This document shows positions 27,221 to 35,640 of a stretch of DNA of 64,000 nucleotides, in pieces. Numbering within the stretch: the stretch's first letter is position 1; every line of letters starts with the position of its first letter. The notes under the pieces were generated by a model that was not told the DNA's origin, ran no database searches, and saw only the letters and a list, made by a program, of their open reading frames with translations. Position numbers and translations under genes: made by a program. The stretch is from Clostridium scatologenes (GTDB lineage: Bacteria; Bacillota; Clostridia; Clostridiales; Clostridiaceae), in the NCBI RefSeq assembly GCF_000968375.1, contig NZ_CP009933.1, positions 3,162,001-3,226,000 of the forward strand, read 5' to 3'.

Positions 27221-27964
27221 ATGAAAAGAAAAATAGTTAGCATAGATGAAAAAAAATGTAATAGATGTGGATTATGCGTTGAAGGCTGTCATGAAGGTGC
27301 TATTGAACTTATAGATGGTAAAGCTAAACTAGTAAGTGATGAATATTGTGATGGGCTTGGTGATTGCCTGCCTCAATGTCCAACTGGTGCAATAGAAATT
27401 ATTGAAAGAGAAAGTAAAGAATATGATGAAGAAGCTGTAAAAAAGAGAATGGCTGAAAAAACAAATGAAAAATCTTCTTCGAAGCCAATGCCTTGCGGGT
27501 GTCCAGGAACTATGGCTAAAAAAATAGAAAGAAAAACTTTAAATGTTGCTAATACTAATGTTGTTAAAGCAAAAGAAATTAGTTTAGATATGCCTATACA
27601 ATCTCAACTATCTCAATGGCCTGTTCAACTAAAATTAGTTAATCCTAATGCACAATATTTTAAAAATGCAAATCTTTTAGTTGCTGCTGATTGTACTGCT
27701 TATGCTTATGCAAACTTTCACAATGACTTTATTAAAGACCACATAACAGTAATTGGATGTCCAAAACTTGATGATAACGAATATTATAAAGAAAAATTAA
27801 CAGAAATTCTAAAGAACAACAATATAAAAAGCATAACTGTAGTGAGAATGGAAGTTCCATGCTGTGGAGGTATTATAAGTTCTATAAAAGAAGCAATGCT
27901 CCAAAGCCAAACAATTGTACCTTATAAAGAAGTTACAGTTTCCAGCGATGGAAACATATTATAG
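27221..27964 (+). CDS. 4Fe-4S ferredoxin-domain protein
   Basis: A 247-residue protein. The N-terminal ferredoxin domain has C13-x2-C16-x2-C19-x3-C23 and a second set C43-x5-C49-x3-C53-P. A central PCGCPGTM motif follows, then a C-terminal domain with AADCTAYAYANFH and VPCCGGI, whose cysteines may bind another metal centre. No signal or membrane helix is present. AGGAGG precedes the ATG. It is divergent from the Crp/Fnr gene and appears to be its activated target. Similar ferredoxins accompany hybrid-cluster-protein genes in clostridia. Confidence 0.85.
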   Translation: MKRKIVSIDEKKCNRCGLCVEGCHEGAIELIDGKAKLVSDEYCDGLGDCLPQCPTGAIEIIERESKEYDEEAVKKRMAEKTNEKSSSKPMPCGCPGTMAKKIERKTLNVANTNVVKAKEISLDMPIQSQLSQWPVQLKLVNPNAQYFKNANLLVAADCTAYAYANFHNDFIKDHITVIGCPKLDDNEYYKEKLTEILKNNNIKSITVVRMEVPCCGGIISSIKEAMLQSQTIVPYKEVTVSSDGNIL

Positions 27965-28003
27965 CTTGATATTTTAGATAACAATCATAGTCTATGAAAA
28001 TAA

Positions 28004-28060
28004 AACATCCTTATGTTATAATGTATGAGATTACAATAAGCATAAGGGTGTTTTTATATA
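28004..28060 (+). terminator. terminator after the ferredoxin gene
   Basis: AACATCCTTATG (28004-28015) pairs with CATAAGGGTGTT (28041-28052), with one G-U pair, followed by TTTATATA. The loop is large at 25 bases. Confidence 0.6.
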
Positions 28061-28082
28061 CAGTACCTTTTTTGTAATTAAT

Positions 28083-28142
28083 AATTCAACTTTCACAATT
28101 TTAAAAAATGCAAAGCATTTTTAAGGACAATTGACAGTGAAT
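28083..28142. repeat. foldback repeat with nested hairpin, second copy type
   Basis: Outer arms AATTCAACTTTCACAATT (28083-28100) and AATTGACAGTGAAT (28129-28142) enclose the stem TTAAAAAATGC-aaa-GCATTTTTAA (28101-28124). The layout matches 11117-11181: an AATTCACT-like outer arm and a short inner hairpin with an AAA loop. Confidence 0.5.
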
Positions 28143-28169
28143 GTAAATTTAATTAGGCGGGTGTTAAAT

Positions 28170-29396
28170 TTGAAAAAAATACTACATATAATAGCTCAAA
28201 GGCCTGAAAAGACAGGCAGTGGTACATATCTTCAAGCTTTAATAGAGCAAGGAGAAAAAAAAAACTATTCTCAAGCTGTAATAGCAGGCATCCCTGCAAA
28301 TGAGCCTAATGAATATTTTAAGACAAATATTAAATTTTATCCTGTACTTTTTGAAACAGAAAATCTTCCTTTTCCTGTAGTAGGTATGACAGATATAATG
28401 CCTTATAAAAGTACTATGTATAAAAATTTAAATGAAGATATGATAAATAAATGGAAAAATGCTTTTTCCAAAGTACTTACAAAATCAGTAATGGAATTTA
28501 AACCTGATATAATAATAACTCATCATTTGTGGATACTTTCAGCAATGGTAAAAGAAATGTTTCCATTTATAAAAACAATAGCAATATGTCATGGTACAGA
28601 CTTAAGGCAAATGGATTTAGTTCCTAATTTTAATAATTATGTATCTAAACATTGTAGAAATATAGATAATATACTTGCTCTACATGAAGATCAAAAAAAT
28701 GAGATAATAAAAAAATATCAAATAGATAAAAATAAAATTACTGTAGTTGGCGTTGGATTCAATCCAAATATTTTCTATAGTAATGATACTGAAAAAAACA
28801 TGGATAAAATAAAACTCATTTATGCTGGAAAATTAAATTTTGCAAAAGGAATTCCTTCTCTTATAAAATCTTACAACAAACTAGATATAGATAAAAATTC
28901 TATAGAGCTCATTTTAGCAGGCTCTGGAACAGGTGCCCAATTTAAATCCATTGAAAGAATGGCTGAAAAAAGTAAATTAAAAATAACACTTAAAGGCTCA
29001 GTTCCTCAAAAAGAATTGTCAAAGCTTTTTAGAGAAAGTCATATTTTTGTATTTCCATCATTTTTTGAAGGACTTCCTTTAGTATTAACTGAAGCCCTTG
29101 CATCTGGTATGTTAATAGTAACTACAAACTTGCCTGGTGTTAAAGATTTTTTTGGAGATTACATTAACAAAAAAGGTTTAATAGAATATGTTAAAATGCC
29201 TTCTCTAAAAAGTTTAGATGAACCTTTTGAAGAAGATTTACCTAACTTTGAAAAGGAATTTTCCAAGGCTATAGAAAATCAATTAGAAAAAATTAAAAAT
29301 GGAAACTATAAAAAAGACCTAATAGTAAAAAAAGTTATAGATACTATGTCTTGGAAAGGTGTTTTTAATAATATAGAGAATTTATTTAATTCATAA
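28170..29396 (+). CDS. glycosyltransferase family 4
   Basis: A 408-residue GT-B glycosyltransferase. The N-terminal half has KKILHIIAQRPEKTGSGTYLQALIEQG and the C-terminal half has the GT4 signature IFVFPSFFEGLPLVLTEALASGMLIVTTNLPGVKD, with the E-x7-E nucleotide-sugar site. No membrane helix is seen. The start is read as TTG at 28170 after GGCGGG; readings from 28131 begin inside the foldback repeat. Donor and acceptor sugars are unknown and no cell-surface gene cluster adjoins it. Confidence 0.85.
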   Translation: MKKILHIIAQRPEKTGSGTYLQALIEQGEKKNYSQAVIAGIPANEPNEYFKTNIKFYPVLFETENLPFPVVGMTDIMPYKSTMYKNLNEDMINKWKNAFSKVLTKSVMEFKPDIIITHHLWILSAMVKEMFPFIKTIAICHGTDLRQMDLVPNFNNYVSKHCRNIDNILALHEDQKNEIIKKYQIDKNKITVVGVGFNPNIFYSNDTEKNMDKIKLIYAGKLNFAKGIPSLIKSYNKLDIDKNSIELILAGSGTGAQFKSIERMAEKSKLKITLKGSVPQKELSKLFRESHIFVFPSFFEGLPLVLTEALASGMLIVTTNLPGVKDFFGDYINKKGLIEYVKMPSLKSLDEPFEEDLPNFEKEFSKAIENQLEKIKNGNYKKDLIVKKVIDTMSWKGVFNNIENLFNS

Positions 29397-29410
29397 TTCA
29401 CTTCAACATT

Positions 29411-29455
29411 GCTCATTGTGTACAACTTATTTTTATGCAATGAGCTTATATTTTC
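29411..29455 (+). terminator. terminator after the glycosyltransferase gene
   Basis: GCTCATTG (29411-29418) pairs with CAATGAGC (29438-29445), followed by TTATATTTTCTT. The next minus-strand gene ends at the same place. Confidence 0.7.
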
Positions 29456-29929
29456 TTAATTGAATATAAATTTGCATAACGAATACAAGTTTAAAGATAT
29501 AGGAACCCCATTCATGTCTATATAATCCATGTCATAGTTGCCATCCCAAGGATAGATAGAAATAAATTTTTCATTATATACACTAATCACCATTTTCTCT
29601 TTATTAAACGTAAAAAATATTTTATATGCAGGTTTACTTGGTAAATCCTTAGGTTTTGCAATAAAATTATTTTTATTAAGTGATTTAAGCATATTCTTAA
29701 ATATAAGCTTATTTTCACTGTCTATTTCCTTTTCTTTGCACAAATTTGTATCTAAAGCTATACATTTATATGAAGTTTCTAATGTTAAATCTTTAGCTAA
29801 CAAATTAGTATAATAAAAATTATTGGGTTTATTCTTATTATACATAATATTGCTAAAACTATAATTGCATCCTACGAATATAATAGCTATAATAAATGAC
29901 ATACTTAAGTAAAGCCATATTTTTTTCAA
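29456..29929 (-). CDS. hypothetical lipoprotein
   Basis: A protein of about 157 residues with a signal sequence KKIWLYLSMSFIIAIIFVGC ending in a lipobox cysteine, so probably a membrane-anchored exported lipoprotein. The mature part has no family I recognise; it contains several tyrosines and a central KMVISVYNEKFISIYPW segment. The TTG start after GAGGTGATAATA is preferred. It stands alone between two plus-strand genes. Confidence 0.65.
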   Translation of the reverse strand: MKKIWLYLSMSFIIAIIFVGCNYSFSNIMYNKNKPNNFYYTNLLAKDLTLETSYKCIALDTNLCKEKEIDSENKLIFKNMLKSLNKNNFIAKPKDLPSKPAYKIFFTFNKEKMVISVYNEKFISIYPWDGNYDMDYIDMNGVPISLNLYSLCKFIFN

Positions 29930-30027
29930 TATTATCACCTCTAGAATAAAATTATGTTATTAAAATGGCATTTATTACTCTCATGTTTATTGAAAATAAA
30001 TTAATATAGGAGGTCTGAAATTTAGAT

Positions 30028-30858
30028 ATGAAATATAAAATAATAGCATCGGATATGGATGGAACACTATTAAATGATAATAAAAATATATCAAATTACA
30101 ATTTAGCTATGATAAATAAGGCCACTTCCCTTGGAGTTAAATTTGTAATAGCTTCAGGACGGGTTCCTGCTACTTTAAAATTTTATGAAGAAACTATAGG
30201 AAAAAATCAACCTATAATTTGTGCTAATGGAGCTATAGTTCTTGATCATAACAAAAATATAATTTACTCAAACCCTATTTCTAAAAATAACCTAATAAAA
30301 ATTATAGATATTTTAAGAAATGACAAAGATACATATTATCACTTTTATGATGGTGATGTTTTTTGTAGTGAACAATTTGAATACAGTGCAAGAAAATTTT
30401 ATGATTTCAATAGAAAAGTAGAAAAAAAATACAGAATGGAAATAAGACTTCTAAAGGATGCTAAAGACTATATAATAAAAAGCAATTCAAACATAGATAA
30501 AATAGTAGTAATGGATGATGATATAAAATATTTAGAATATTTGAGATGCAAAATAGATAATTTAAACGGAATTGAAACCACAAAATCCGAATTAAATAAT
30601 GTAGAAATAATGGGCATAGGAAGCTCTAAAGGTAATGCTTTAAAGCTTTTAGCCAAACATTACGAAATACCTGTAGAACAGTGTATAGCTATAGGAAATG
30701 ATGAAAATGATATAAGTATGATAAGTGCTGCTGGTATTGGTATATCTATGATTAATGGAAAAGATTCATTAAAGCAATATGCAGATTATATAACGAAGAA
30801 AGATAATAATGCTGGTGGTATTGGTGAAATAATAGAAAAATTCATATTAAATATTTAA
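30028..30858 (+). CDS. HAD-superfamily Cof-type phosphatase
   Basis: A 276-residue HAD IIB hydrolase. Motif I is ASDMDGTLL with the nucleophile Asp, motif II is ASGR, and the C-terminal motif is AIGNDENDISMISAAGIGISM. The cap domain between them is the Cof type. These enzymes dephosphorylate sugar phosphates, FMN or related substrates; the substrate here is not predictable. AGGAGG lies upstream. Confidence 0.92.
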   Translation: MKYKIIASDMDGTLLNDNKNISNYNLAMINKATSLGVKFVIASGRVPATLKFYEETIGKNQPIICANGAIVLDHNKNIIYSNPISKNNLIKIIDILRNDKDTYYHFYDGDVFCSEQFEYSARKFYDFNRKVEKKYRMEIRLLKDAKDYIIKSNSNIDKIVVMDDDIKYLEYLRCKIDNLNGIETTKSELNNVEIMGIGSSKGNALKLLAKHYEIPVEQCIAIGNDENDISMISAAGIGISMINGKDSLKQYADYITKKDNNAGGIGEIIEKFILNI

Positions 30859-30889
30859 CAATAGTACACTATCCTCTTGTACTATTGTT
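30857..30889. terminator. convergent terminator, HAD gene and threonine exporter
   Basis: An 11-bp perfect stem AACAATAGTAC (30857-30867) with GTACTATTGTT (30879-30889). The stems overlap both stop codons, so it serves both converging genes. Confidence 0.7.
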
Positions 30890-31334
30890 TAGTCTTAGAA
30901 ACATTTTGTTTACCAAACTTTGTTGTTATCTTTGCTATAGAAGATATAAAGAATACTCCCACAGCTATTGTTCCTGCAATATATAAAGTTTGAAGACCTA
31001 ATGTCAAAGATTCTTTTGTATTTCCCTGTACAGATTGAAACATAGTATTGTACATACCTCCACCAGGAACAAGGGGTATCATTGCACATATAATAAAGGT
31101 AGTAACTGGTGTTTTAATAACTCTTGCCATAATTTCAGAATACGCTGCAGCTAATAGTGAAGCTATAAAAAAAGAAAAAATGTTAGAAATATGAAAATAA
31201 GAAGATGATATTAGATAAGTTGACCAGCTTAAACCTCCACCTAGAGAAGCAAAAATTAAATTTTTCCCTTTTATATTAGATAAAACTCCAAAGCATAAAG
31301 TGGCTATTAAAGTATAAAAAATATTAATCAACAT
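30882..31334 (-). CDS. threonine/serine exporter-like subunit (ThrE_2, DUF3815)
   Basis: A 150-residue membrane protein with about four helices, containing FGVLSNIKGKNLIFASLGGGLSWSTYL and MIPLVPGGGMYNTM, the pattern of the small ThrE half. In clostridia the ThrE transporter is split in two, and the large half is the gene immediately upstream. Together they probably export threonine or serine. Their stop and start codons are two bases apart. Confidence 0.88.
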   Translation of the reverse strand: MLINIFYTLIATLCFGVLSNIKGKNLIFASLGGGLSWSTYLISSSYFHISNIFSFFIASLLAAAYSEIMARVIKTPVTTFIICAMIPLVPGGGMYNTMFQSVQGNTKESLTLGLQTLYIAGTIAVGVFFISSIAKITTKFGKQNVSKTKQ

Positions 31335-31336
31335 AT

Positions 31337-32104
31337 CTATATTCCTCCAAAATAATTAAACCACAGTTTAAGAATAACTCCTGTGCCTGATGCTATAGCT
31401 ATAGCAATTAAAAAAGCTTCAATTCCCCTTGAAATACCTGATATTAAATCCCCTGCTATAGTATCTCTAATGGCATTAGTTATAGCAAGTCCCGGAACTA
31501 ATAACATAATAGATCCTATTATAACTTTATCAGAGTTTGCAGCAATGCCAAAATGCGTAGTAAATAAGGCTATTAGTGCAGTTAAAGCTCCATTTATAAT
31601 GTTTATAAAAAACTCATTAGTTTCCAGTGAATTAAGCTTTTCAGATGTTATCCTAATCAAACATCCTATTATAAAAGCCACTGAAAAATCTCTCATATTC
31701 CCACCATAGACTAAAGTAAAAAATGCTGCTACCATACCTGAAAATAATATATTTACCTTACTGCTATAAGGTTTCATAGAATCTATATTTTTCAACTTAT
31801 CTTCTATGAATTCCAATGTATATCCTCTATTTTTTATATTACGAGATATATCATTTACCATAGATATTTTTTCTAAGTTTAAAGTTCTTTTCTTAATTCT
31901 TTTCACAATTGATAAAGTCTGTTGATATGGTTGATCAGCTGATGCCATTATAACAGTCAAGGTTACAAATGTATCTACTCCATTTATACCATAAACACTA
32001 CATATTCTTACTATTGTTTCCTCAACTCTATAAATTTCCGCTCCATTTTCTAGCATTATCTTACCAGCATAAGTTGCCACGTTTAAAATTCTATTAACAT
32101 CCAT
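31337..32104 (-). CDS. threonine/serine exporter-like large subunit (ThrE_1, DUF1212)
   Basis: A 255-residue membrane protein. The N-terminal soluble part has ATYAGKIMLENGAEIYRVEETIVRICSVYG, typical of DUF1212. About five helices follow, with LVPGLAITNAIRDTIAGDLISGISRG. The ATG at 32104 follows AAGGAG. It pairs with the downstream small half to form a ThrE-type exporter. Confidence 0.88.
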   Translation of the reverse strand: MDVNRILNVATYAGKIMLENGAEIYRVEETIVRICSVYGINGVDTFVTLTVIMASADQPYQQTLSIVKRIKKRTLNLEKISMVNDISRNIKNRGYTLEFIEDKLKNIDSMKPYSSKVNILFSGMVAAFFTLVYGGNMRDFSVAFIIGCLIRITSEKLNSLETNEFFINIINGALTALIALFTTHFGIAANSDKVIIGSIMLLVPGLAITNAIRDTIAGDLISGISRGIEAFLIAIAIASGTGVILKLWFNYFGGI

Positions 32105-32374
32105 AATATATGCTCCTTGATATAAATAACAAATCAATTTATCCCCATATTCATAGAGTTATTATATCATAAAAGTAGATCTAACAAATTAATAATTTTC
32201 ATAAATATTAACAGAAATTTAATGAAATAATATGTTGCCAAAATATAAAAATAAACTTATAATTTTTATAATACTTTCTTAAAATTTTTTTAAAGAATGG
32301 GGTTATTTATTATCTAATTTTAAATAAATATCATAAAAAATTATAACAAATCAATTATTAAGGGGGCAAACATA

Positions 32375-33610
32375 ATGAATTTTAAAGAATTAGAAAAAAC
32401 AGACAAAGCAGTTTTTGATGTTATTCAAAAAGAACAAGATAGACAAGAAAAAGGTATAGAGCTTATAGCTTCAGAAAACTTCACTAGTAAATCTGTTATG
32501 GAAGCTATGGGATCTTTTTTAACTAATAAATACGCAGAAGGATTACCTGGAAAGAGATATTATGGAGGTTGCCATGTTGTAGACATCGTGGAAGATTTAG
32601 CAAGAGAAAGAATGAAAAAATTATTTAATGCAGAATATGCTAATGTTCAACCTCATTCAGGTTCTCAAGCTAATATGGCTGTTTATATGAGCGTATTGGA
32701 ACCTGGAGACACGGTACTTGGTATGGACTTAACCCATGGAGGACATTTGACTCATGGTAGTAAAGCTAGTTTTTCAGGTAAACTTTATAACTTTATATCT
32801 TATGGAGTAAACGAAAAAACTGAAAGAATAGATTATGATGAACTTAGAAATTTAGCACTAAAAAATAAGCCTAAAATGATAGTATCTGGTGCTAGTGCAT
32901 ATCCAAGAGAAATAGACTTCAAAAAAATAAAAGATATATGTGATGAAGTAGGCGCTTATATGATGGTAGATATGGCTCATATAGCAGGTATAATAGCTGC
33001 TGGAAAACATATGTCTCCAGTACCATATGCAGATTTTGTAACTACTACAACTCATAAAACTTTAAGAGGCCCAAGAGGTGGAGCTATACTTTGCAAAGAA
33101 AAATATGCAAAGGCAATAGATAAAACAGTTTTCCCTGGAGTTCAAAGTGGACCTTTAATGCACATAATAGCTGGTAAGGCAGTATGTTTCGGAGAAGCTC
33201 TTAAAGATGATTACAAAACATACATAGACCAAGTATTAAAAAATTGTAAAGTTCTTGGTGACGAACTTGTAAAATACGGATTTAGATTAGTTACTGGCGG
33301 AACAGACAATCATTTAATTTTAATAGATCTAACAAATAAAAATATAAATGGAAAAGATGCTGAAAAATTATTAGATGATGTTGGAATTACAGTTAATAAA
33401 AACACTATACCTTTTGAAAAACTAAGTCCTTTTGTAACTAGTGGATTAAGACTAGGAACACCTGCCGTGACTACAAGAGGCTTTAAAGAAGAAGAAATGA
33501 AGAAAATTGCTTATTTCATAAATTATGTAATAGAAAATAGAGATAAAGATTTAAGTGAAATAAAAAATCAAGTATGTGATTTATGTGATAAATATCCTAT
33601 TTATAAATAA
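32375..33610 (+). CDS. glyA: serine hydroxymethyltransferase GlyA
   Basis: A 411-residue PLP enzyme. Motifs include IELIASENFTSKSVMEAMGS, KYAEGLPGKRYYGG, NVQPHSGSQAN, VDMAHIAGIIAAG and the PLP lysine motif TTTTHKTLRGPRGG. It interconverts serine and glycine with tetrahydrofolate. AAGGGGG precedes the ATG. It is monocistronic with a strong terminator. A link with the neighbouring ThrE pair (serine and threonine export) is possible but not shown. Confidence 0.97.
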   Translation: MNFKELEKTDKAVFDVIQKEQDRQEKGIELIASENFTSKSVMEAMGSFLTNKYAEGLPGKRYYGGCHVVDIVEDLARERMKKLFNAEYANVQPHSGSQANMAVYMSVLEPGDTVLGMDLTHGGHLTHGSKASFSGKLYNFISYGVNEKTERIDYDELRNLALKNKPKMIVSGASAYPREIDFKKIKDICDEVGAYMMVDMAHIAGIIAAGKHMSPVPYADFVTTTTHKTLRGPRGGAILCKEKYAKAIDKTVFPGVQSGPLMHIIAGKAVCFGEALKDDYKTYIDQVLKNCKVLGDELVKYGFRLVTGGTDNHLILIDLTNKNINGKDAEKLLDDVGITVNKNTIPFEKLSPFVTSGLRLGTPAVTTRGFKEEEMKKIAYFINYVIENRDKDLSEIKNQVCDLCDKYPIYK

Positions 33611-33647
33611 AAATTAAATTATACTTTTAACTAAAATTCAAAATAGA

Positions 33648-33697
33648 AACAGTAGAACTAACAAATATTTGTATGATTCTACTGTTTTTTGTTTTTT
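33648..33697 (+). terminator. terminator of glyA
   Basis: A 10-bp stem AACAGTAGAA (33648-33657) with TTCTACTGTT (33677-33686), then TTTTGTTTTTT. Confidence 0.85.
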
Positions 33698-33764
33698 AAA
33701 AACAAGAAATATTTCCTCAATAATTACATATAATTTACTAACCAAAAAAATAAGGAGGAACTCT

Positions 33765-34010
33765 ATGATTAAAAAAGGTAGTTTAATAGAAATCGAAGAG
33801 GTAAGTTATAGTGCAAACTACCCAGATGCTAAAGTTTTTATACGTGGAAACTGCTTAAGTAATTGTAATATAGGCGAAATAGTAAATATAAAGACCATTA
33901 CTGGTCATATTATGAGTGGTATTGTATCCAAATGCAAATTTCTTTATTATAATGATAAAAAAAACAGAAAACATTTTAAAGAAATACTTTTAATAAATTT
34001 AAAAAAGTAA
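33765..34010 (+). CDS. small OrtA-like protein (2-amino-4-oxopentanoate thiolase alpha-like), tentative
   Basis: An 81-residue protein: KKGSLIEIEEV, then a GEIVNIKTITGHIMSGIV segment and a C-terminal block. The GExVxIxTxxGxxxxGxx pattern and small size resemble OrtA of the ornithine degradation pathway, but no ortB or other ort gene adjoins it and the C-terminus is short. The ATG at 33765 follows AAGGAGG; a reading from 33669 starts in the glyA terminator. It may be an orphan subunit or a divergent relative. Confidence 0.5.
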   Translation: MIKKGSLIEIEEVSYSANYPDAKVFIRGNCLSNCNIGEIVNIKTITGHIMSGIVSKCKFLYYNDKKNRKHFKEILLINLKK

Positions 34011-34098
34011 TAATTATCTTAATGTTATTTAGTGGACAAGATACACTTTATAGAGTAAAATCTGTTATAATTATATAGTCAAATAAACTTTAATGTTG

Positions 34099-34147
34099 CT
34101 CAGTAGTACTTATTGTTAACTTCAATATACTGCTGAGTAAAACTTTA
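34099..34147 (+). terminator. terminator after the OrtA-like gene
   Basis: CTCAGTAGTA (34099-34108) pairs with TACTGCTGAG (34138-34147), with one G-U pair, followed by TAAAACTTTAATT. The 356-base gap 34011-34366 holds this, the hairpin at 34297-34341, and otherwise AT-rich sequence. Confidence 0.5.
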
Positions 34148-34296
34148 ATTACATAAATATCCTTATTAACATAACTTATGTTGTATATACTTTATTTAAA
34201 AAATTAAGAAATTTTTAATGATTTTTTTCACAAATAATTAATATATTTCATGTATAATTTTAAATATAGTTTTGTTTGACTTAGATGAATGTATTT

Positions 34297-34341
34297 AGGA
34301 GTATACAAACCTCTAAAAAGCTATAGATGAAACTCCTTTTT
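34297..34341 (+). promoter_or_regulatory. leader hairpin before the PAP2 gene
   Basis: AGGAGT (34297-34302) can pair with ACTCCT (34332-34337), which is followed by TTTTT, 25 bases before the ATG. This resembles an attenuator, but the short stem and long loop make it weak. No known riboswitch signature is seen. Confidence 0.3.
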
Positions 34342-34366
34342 AATCTTAGAAGGGCGTGATAAAAAT

Positions 34367-35020
34367 ATGAAATTATTGAAAAAAAACTTAATTCCTTTAA
34401 CTTTAATGTTATTAATTCCAATAGAAACTATTATTTATGGAGTTCTTAATAATTCCTTAAGAGGAGTACACTATCTTGTAACCCCTATAGACAATTTTAT
34501 ACCTTTTCTAAAAATATTTGTTATACCTTATTTGTTGTATTATCCATTTATAGGATTTACCTTGATATACTTATGTTTTTATTATAGAGAAGTTTACTAC
34601 AAAACTATATGCAGCTTACTTTTAGGTATGCTTATATGCTATCTCGTATATTTTATATTTCAAACTGCTACACCAAGGCCCGAATTGCAAGGAAATGACT
34701 TTTTTACAAATGTTGCAAGATTTATATATGGTAAAGACAACCCTTTTAATTGTTTTCCAAGTATACACGTTTTAACTAGTTATCTTATGATTAAAGGTAT
34801 CATGAAAAGTGGAGAAAAAAATTTATTAATTAAAGCTTCTATATGGTTAGTAGGTTTGTCAATAATACTATCAACTCAATTTATTAAACAACATGTAATT
34901 TTAGATTTAATTTCTGGTATAATGCTAGCTAATGTTATTTATAGAATGGTAGATAATTTCAATTTAGAAATATTCCCTCTATGGATAAGAAAATTATATT
35001 CTTTAGATACCACCAAATAA
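34367..35020 (+). CDS. PAP2-superfamily membrane phosphatase
   Basis: A 217-residue protein with about six membrane helices. It carries a PAP2-like site: TPRPE, CFPSIHVLTSY (PSxH, replacing the usual PSGH) and STQFIKQHVILDLISG with the catalytic histidine and aspartate. These enzymes dephosphorylate lipid phosphates such as undecaprenyl pyrophosphate, or act as transferases. The PSIH variant is seen in the inositol-phosphorylceramide-synthase-like branch. The substrate is unknown. Confidence 0.85.
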   Translation: MKLLKKNLIPLTLMLLIPIETIIYGVLNNSLRGVHYLVTPIDNFIPFLKIFVIPYLLYYPFIGFTLIYLCFYYREVYYKTICSLLLGMLICYLVYFIFQTATPRPELQGNDFFTNVARFIYGKDNPFNCFPSIHVLTSYLMIKGIMKSGEKNLLIKASIWLVGLSIILSTQFIKQHVILDLISGIMLANVIYRMVDNFNLEIFPLWIRKLYSLDTTK

Positions 35021-35061
35021 AAAATATTCACTAAAACATAATCTAGGAACAATATTAAGAA

Positions 35062-35103
35062 TTTAGTTTTTTATAAATTAAATAAAATCTATAAAAAACT
35101 AAA
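35062..35103 (+). terminator. terminator after the PAP2 gene
   Basis: A 14-bp stem TTTAGTTTTTTATA (35062-35075) with TATAAAAAACTAAA (35090-35103), then TCCTTATATTTT. Confidence 0.65.
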
Positions 35104-35130
35104 TCCTTATATTTTATTCTAACCAAAATA

Positions 35131-35168
35131 AAAAAATCCTCAGAAATGAAATTTAGCCTTACTGAGAA
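35131..35168 (-). terminator. terminator after the small membrane protein gene
   Basis: On the minus strand TCTCAG and CTGAGG flank an 18-base loop, followed by ATTTTTTT. It lies about 45 bases past the stop at 35213. Confidence 0.6.
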
Positions 35169-35212
35169 TTTATGTTATTTTTACAAATTAACATTCATAA
35201 TAAATTTATTTT

Positions 35213-35392
35213 TTATATTATAATTATAAATACTATTAACTCTGTAATCATAGGAAGAATAGCACATGTAAAAACAAATTCTACTAGTTTTTTACTTTCT
35301 TTTATTATAGAATAATCTAACATTTTAATAGATTCTTTTGAATTTACTCTTTCATTGTTTTTTGATAGATTTTCAAAATTCGAATTCATCAT
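35213..35392 (-). CDS. hypothetical small membrane protein
   Basis: A 59-residue protein, polar for about 38 residues and ending in one membrane helix (FVFTCAILPMITELIVFIIII). GGAGG precedes the ATG by seven bases and a terminator follows, so it is a credible small gene. No family is recognised. It is flanked by unrelated genes. Confidence 0.55.
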   Translation of the reverse strand: MMNSNFENLSKNNERVNSKESIKMLDYSIIKESKKLVEFVFTCAILPMITELIVFIIII

Positions 35393-35640
35393 TAATAACA
35401 CCTCCACATCATAATTTCATACTTAAACCAAAGTAATTAAATTAGATCTGTGTATGAATTACATGCTTATACGGTATTTCTATTTTAATGAAAACTCATA
35501 AATGAATTTTAAACAATGACTTCTTATTTAATATCATTATATGCTTTTTGTATACATTTTGATATGAATTATTGGTAATTATAGCCTCAAACCTTACATT
35601 ATTTACACTCTAAGCATACTTCTTTTTACTCTCTCAACTA

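Noticed and set aside
34297..34341. c-di-GMP riboswitch before the PAP2 gene
   Set aside because: None of the conserved riboswitch sequence is visible; only a weak AGGAGT/ACTCCT hairpin is present.
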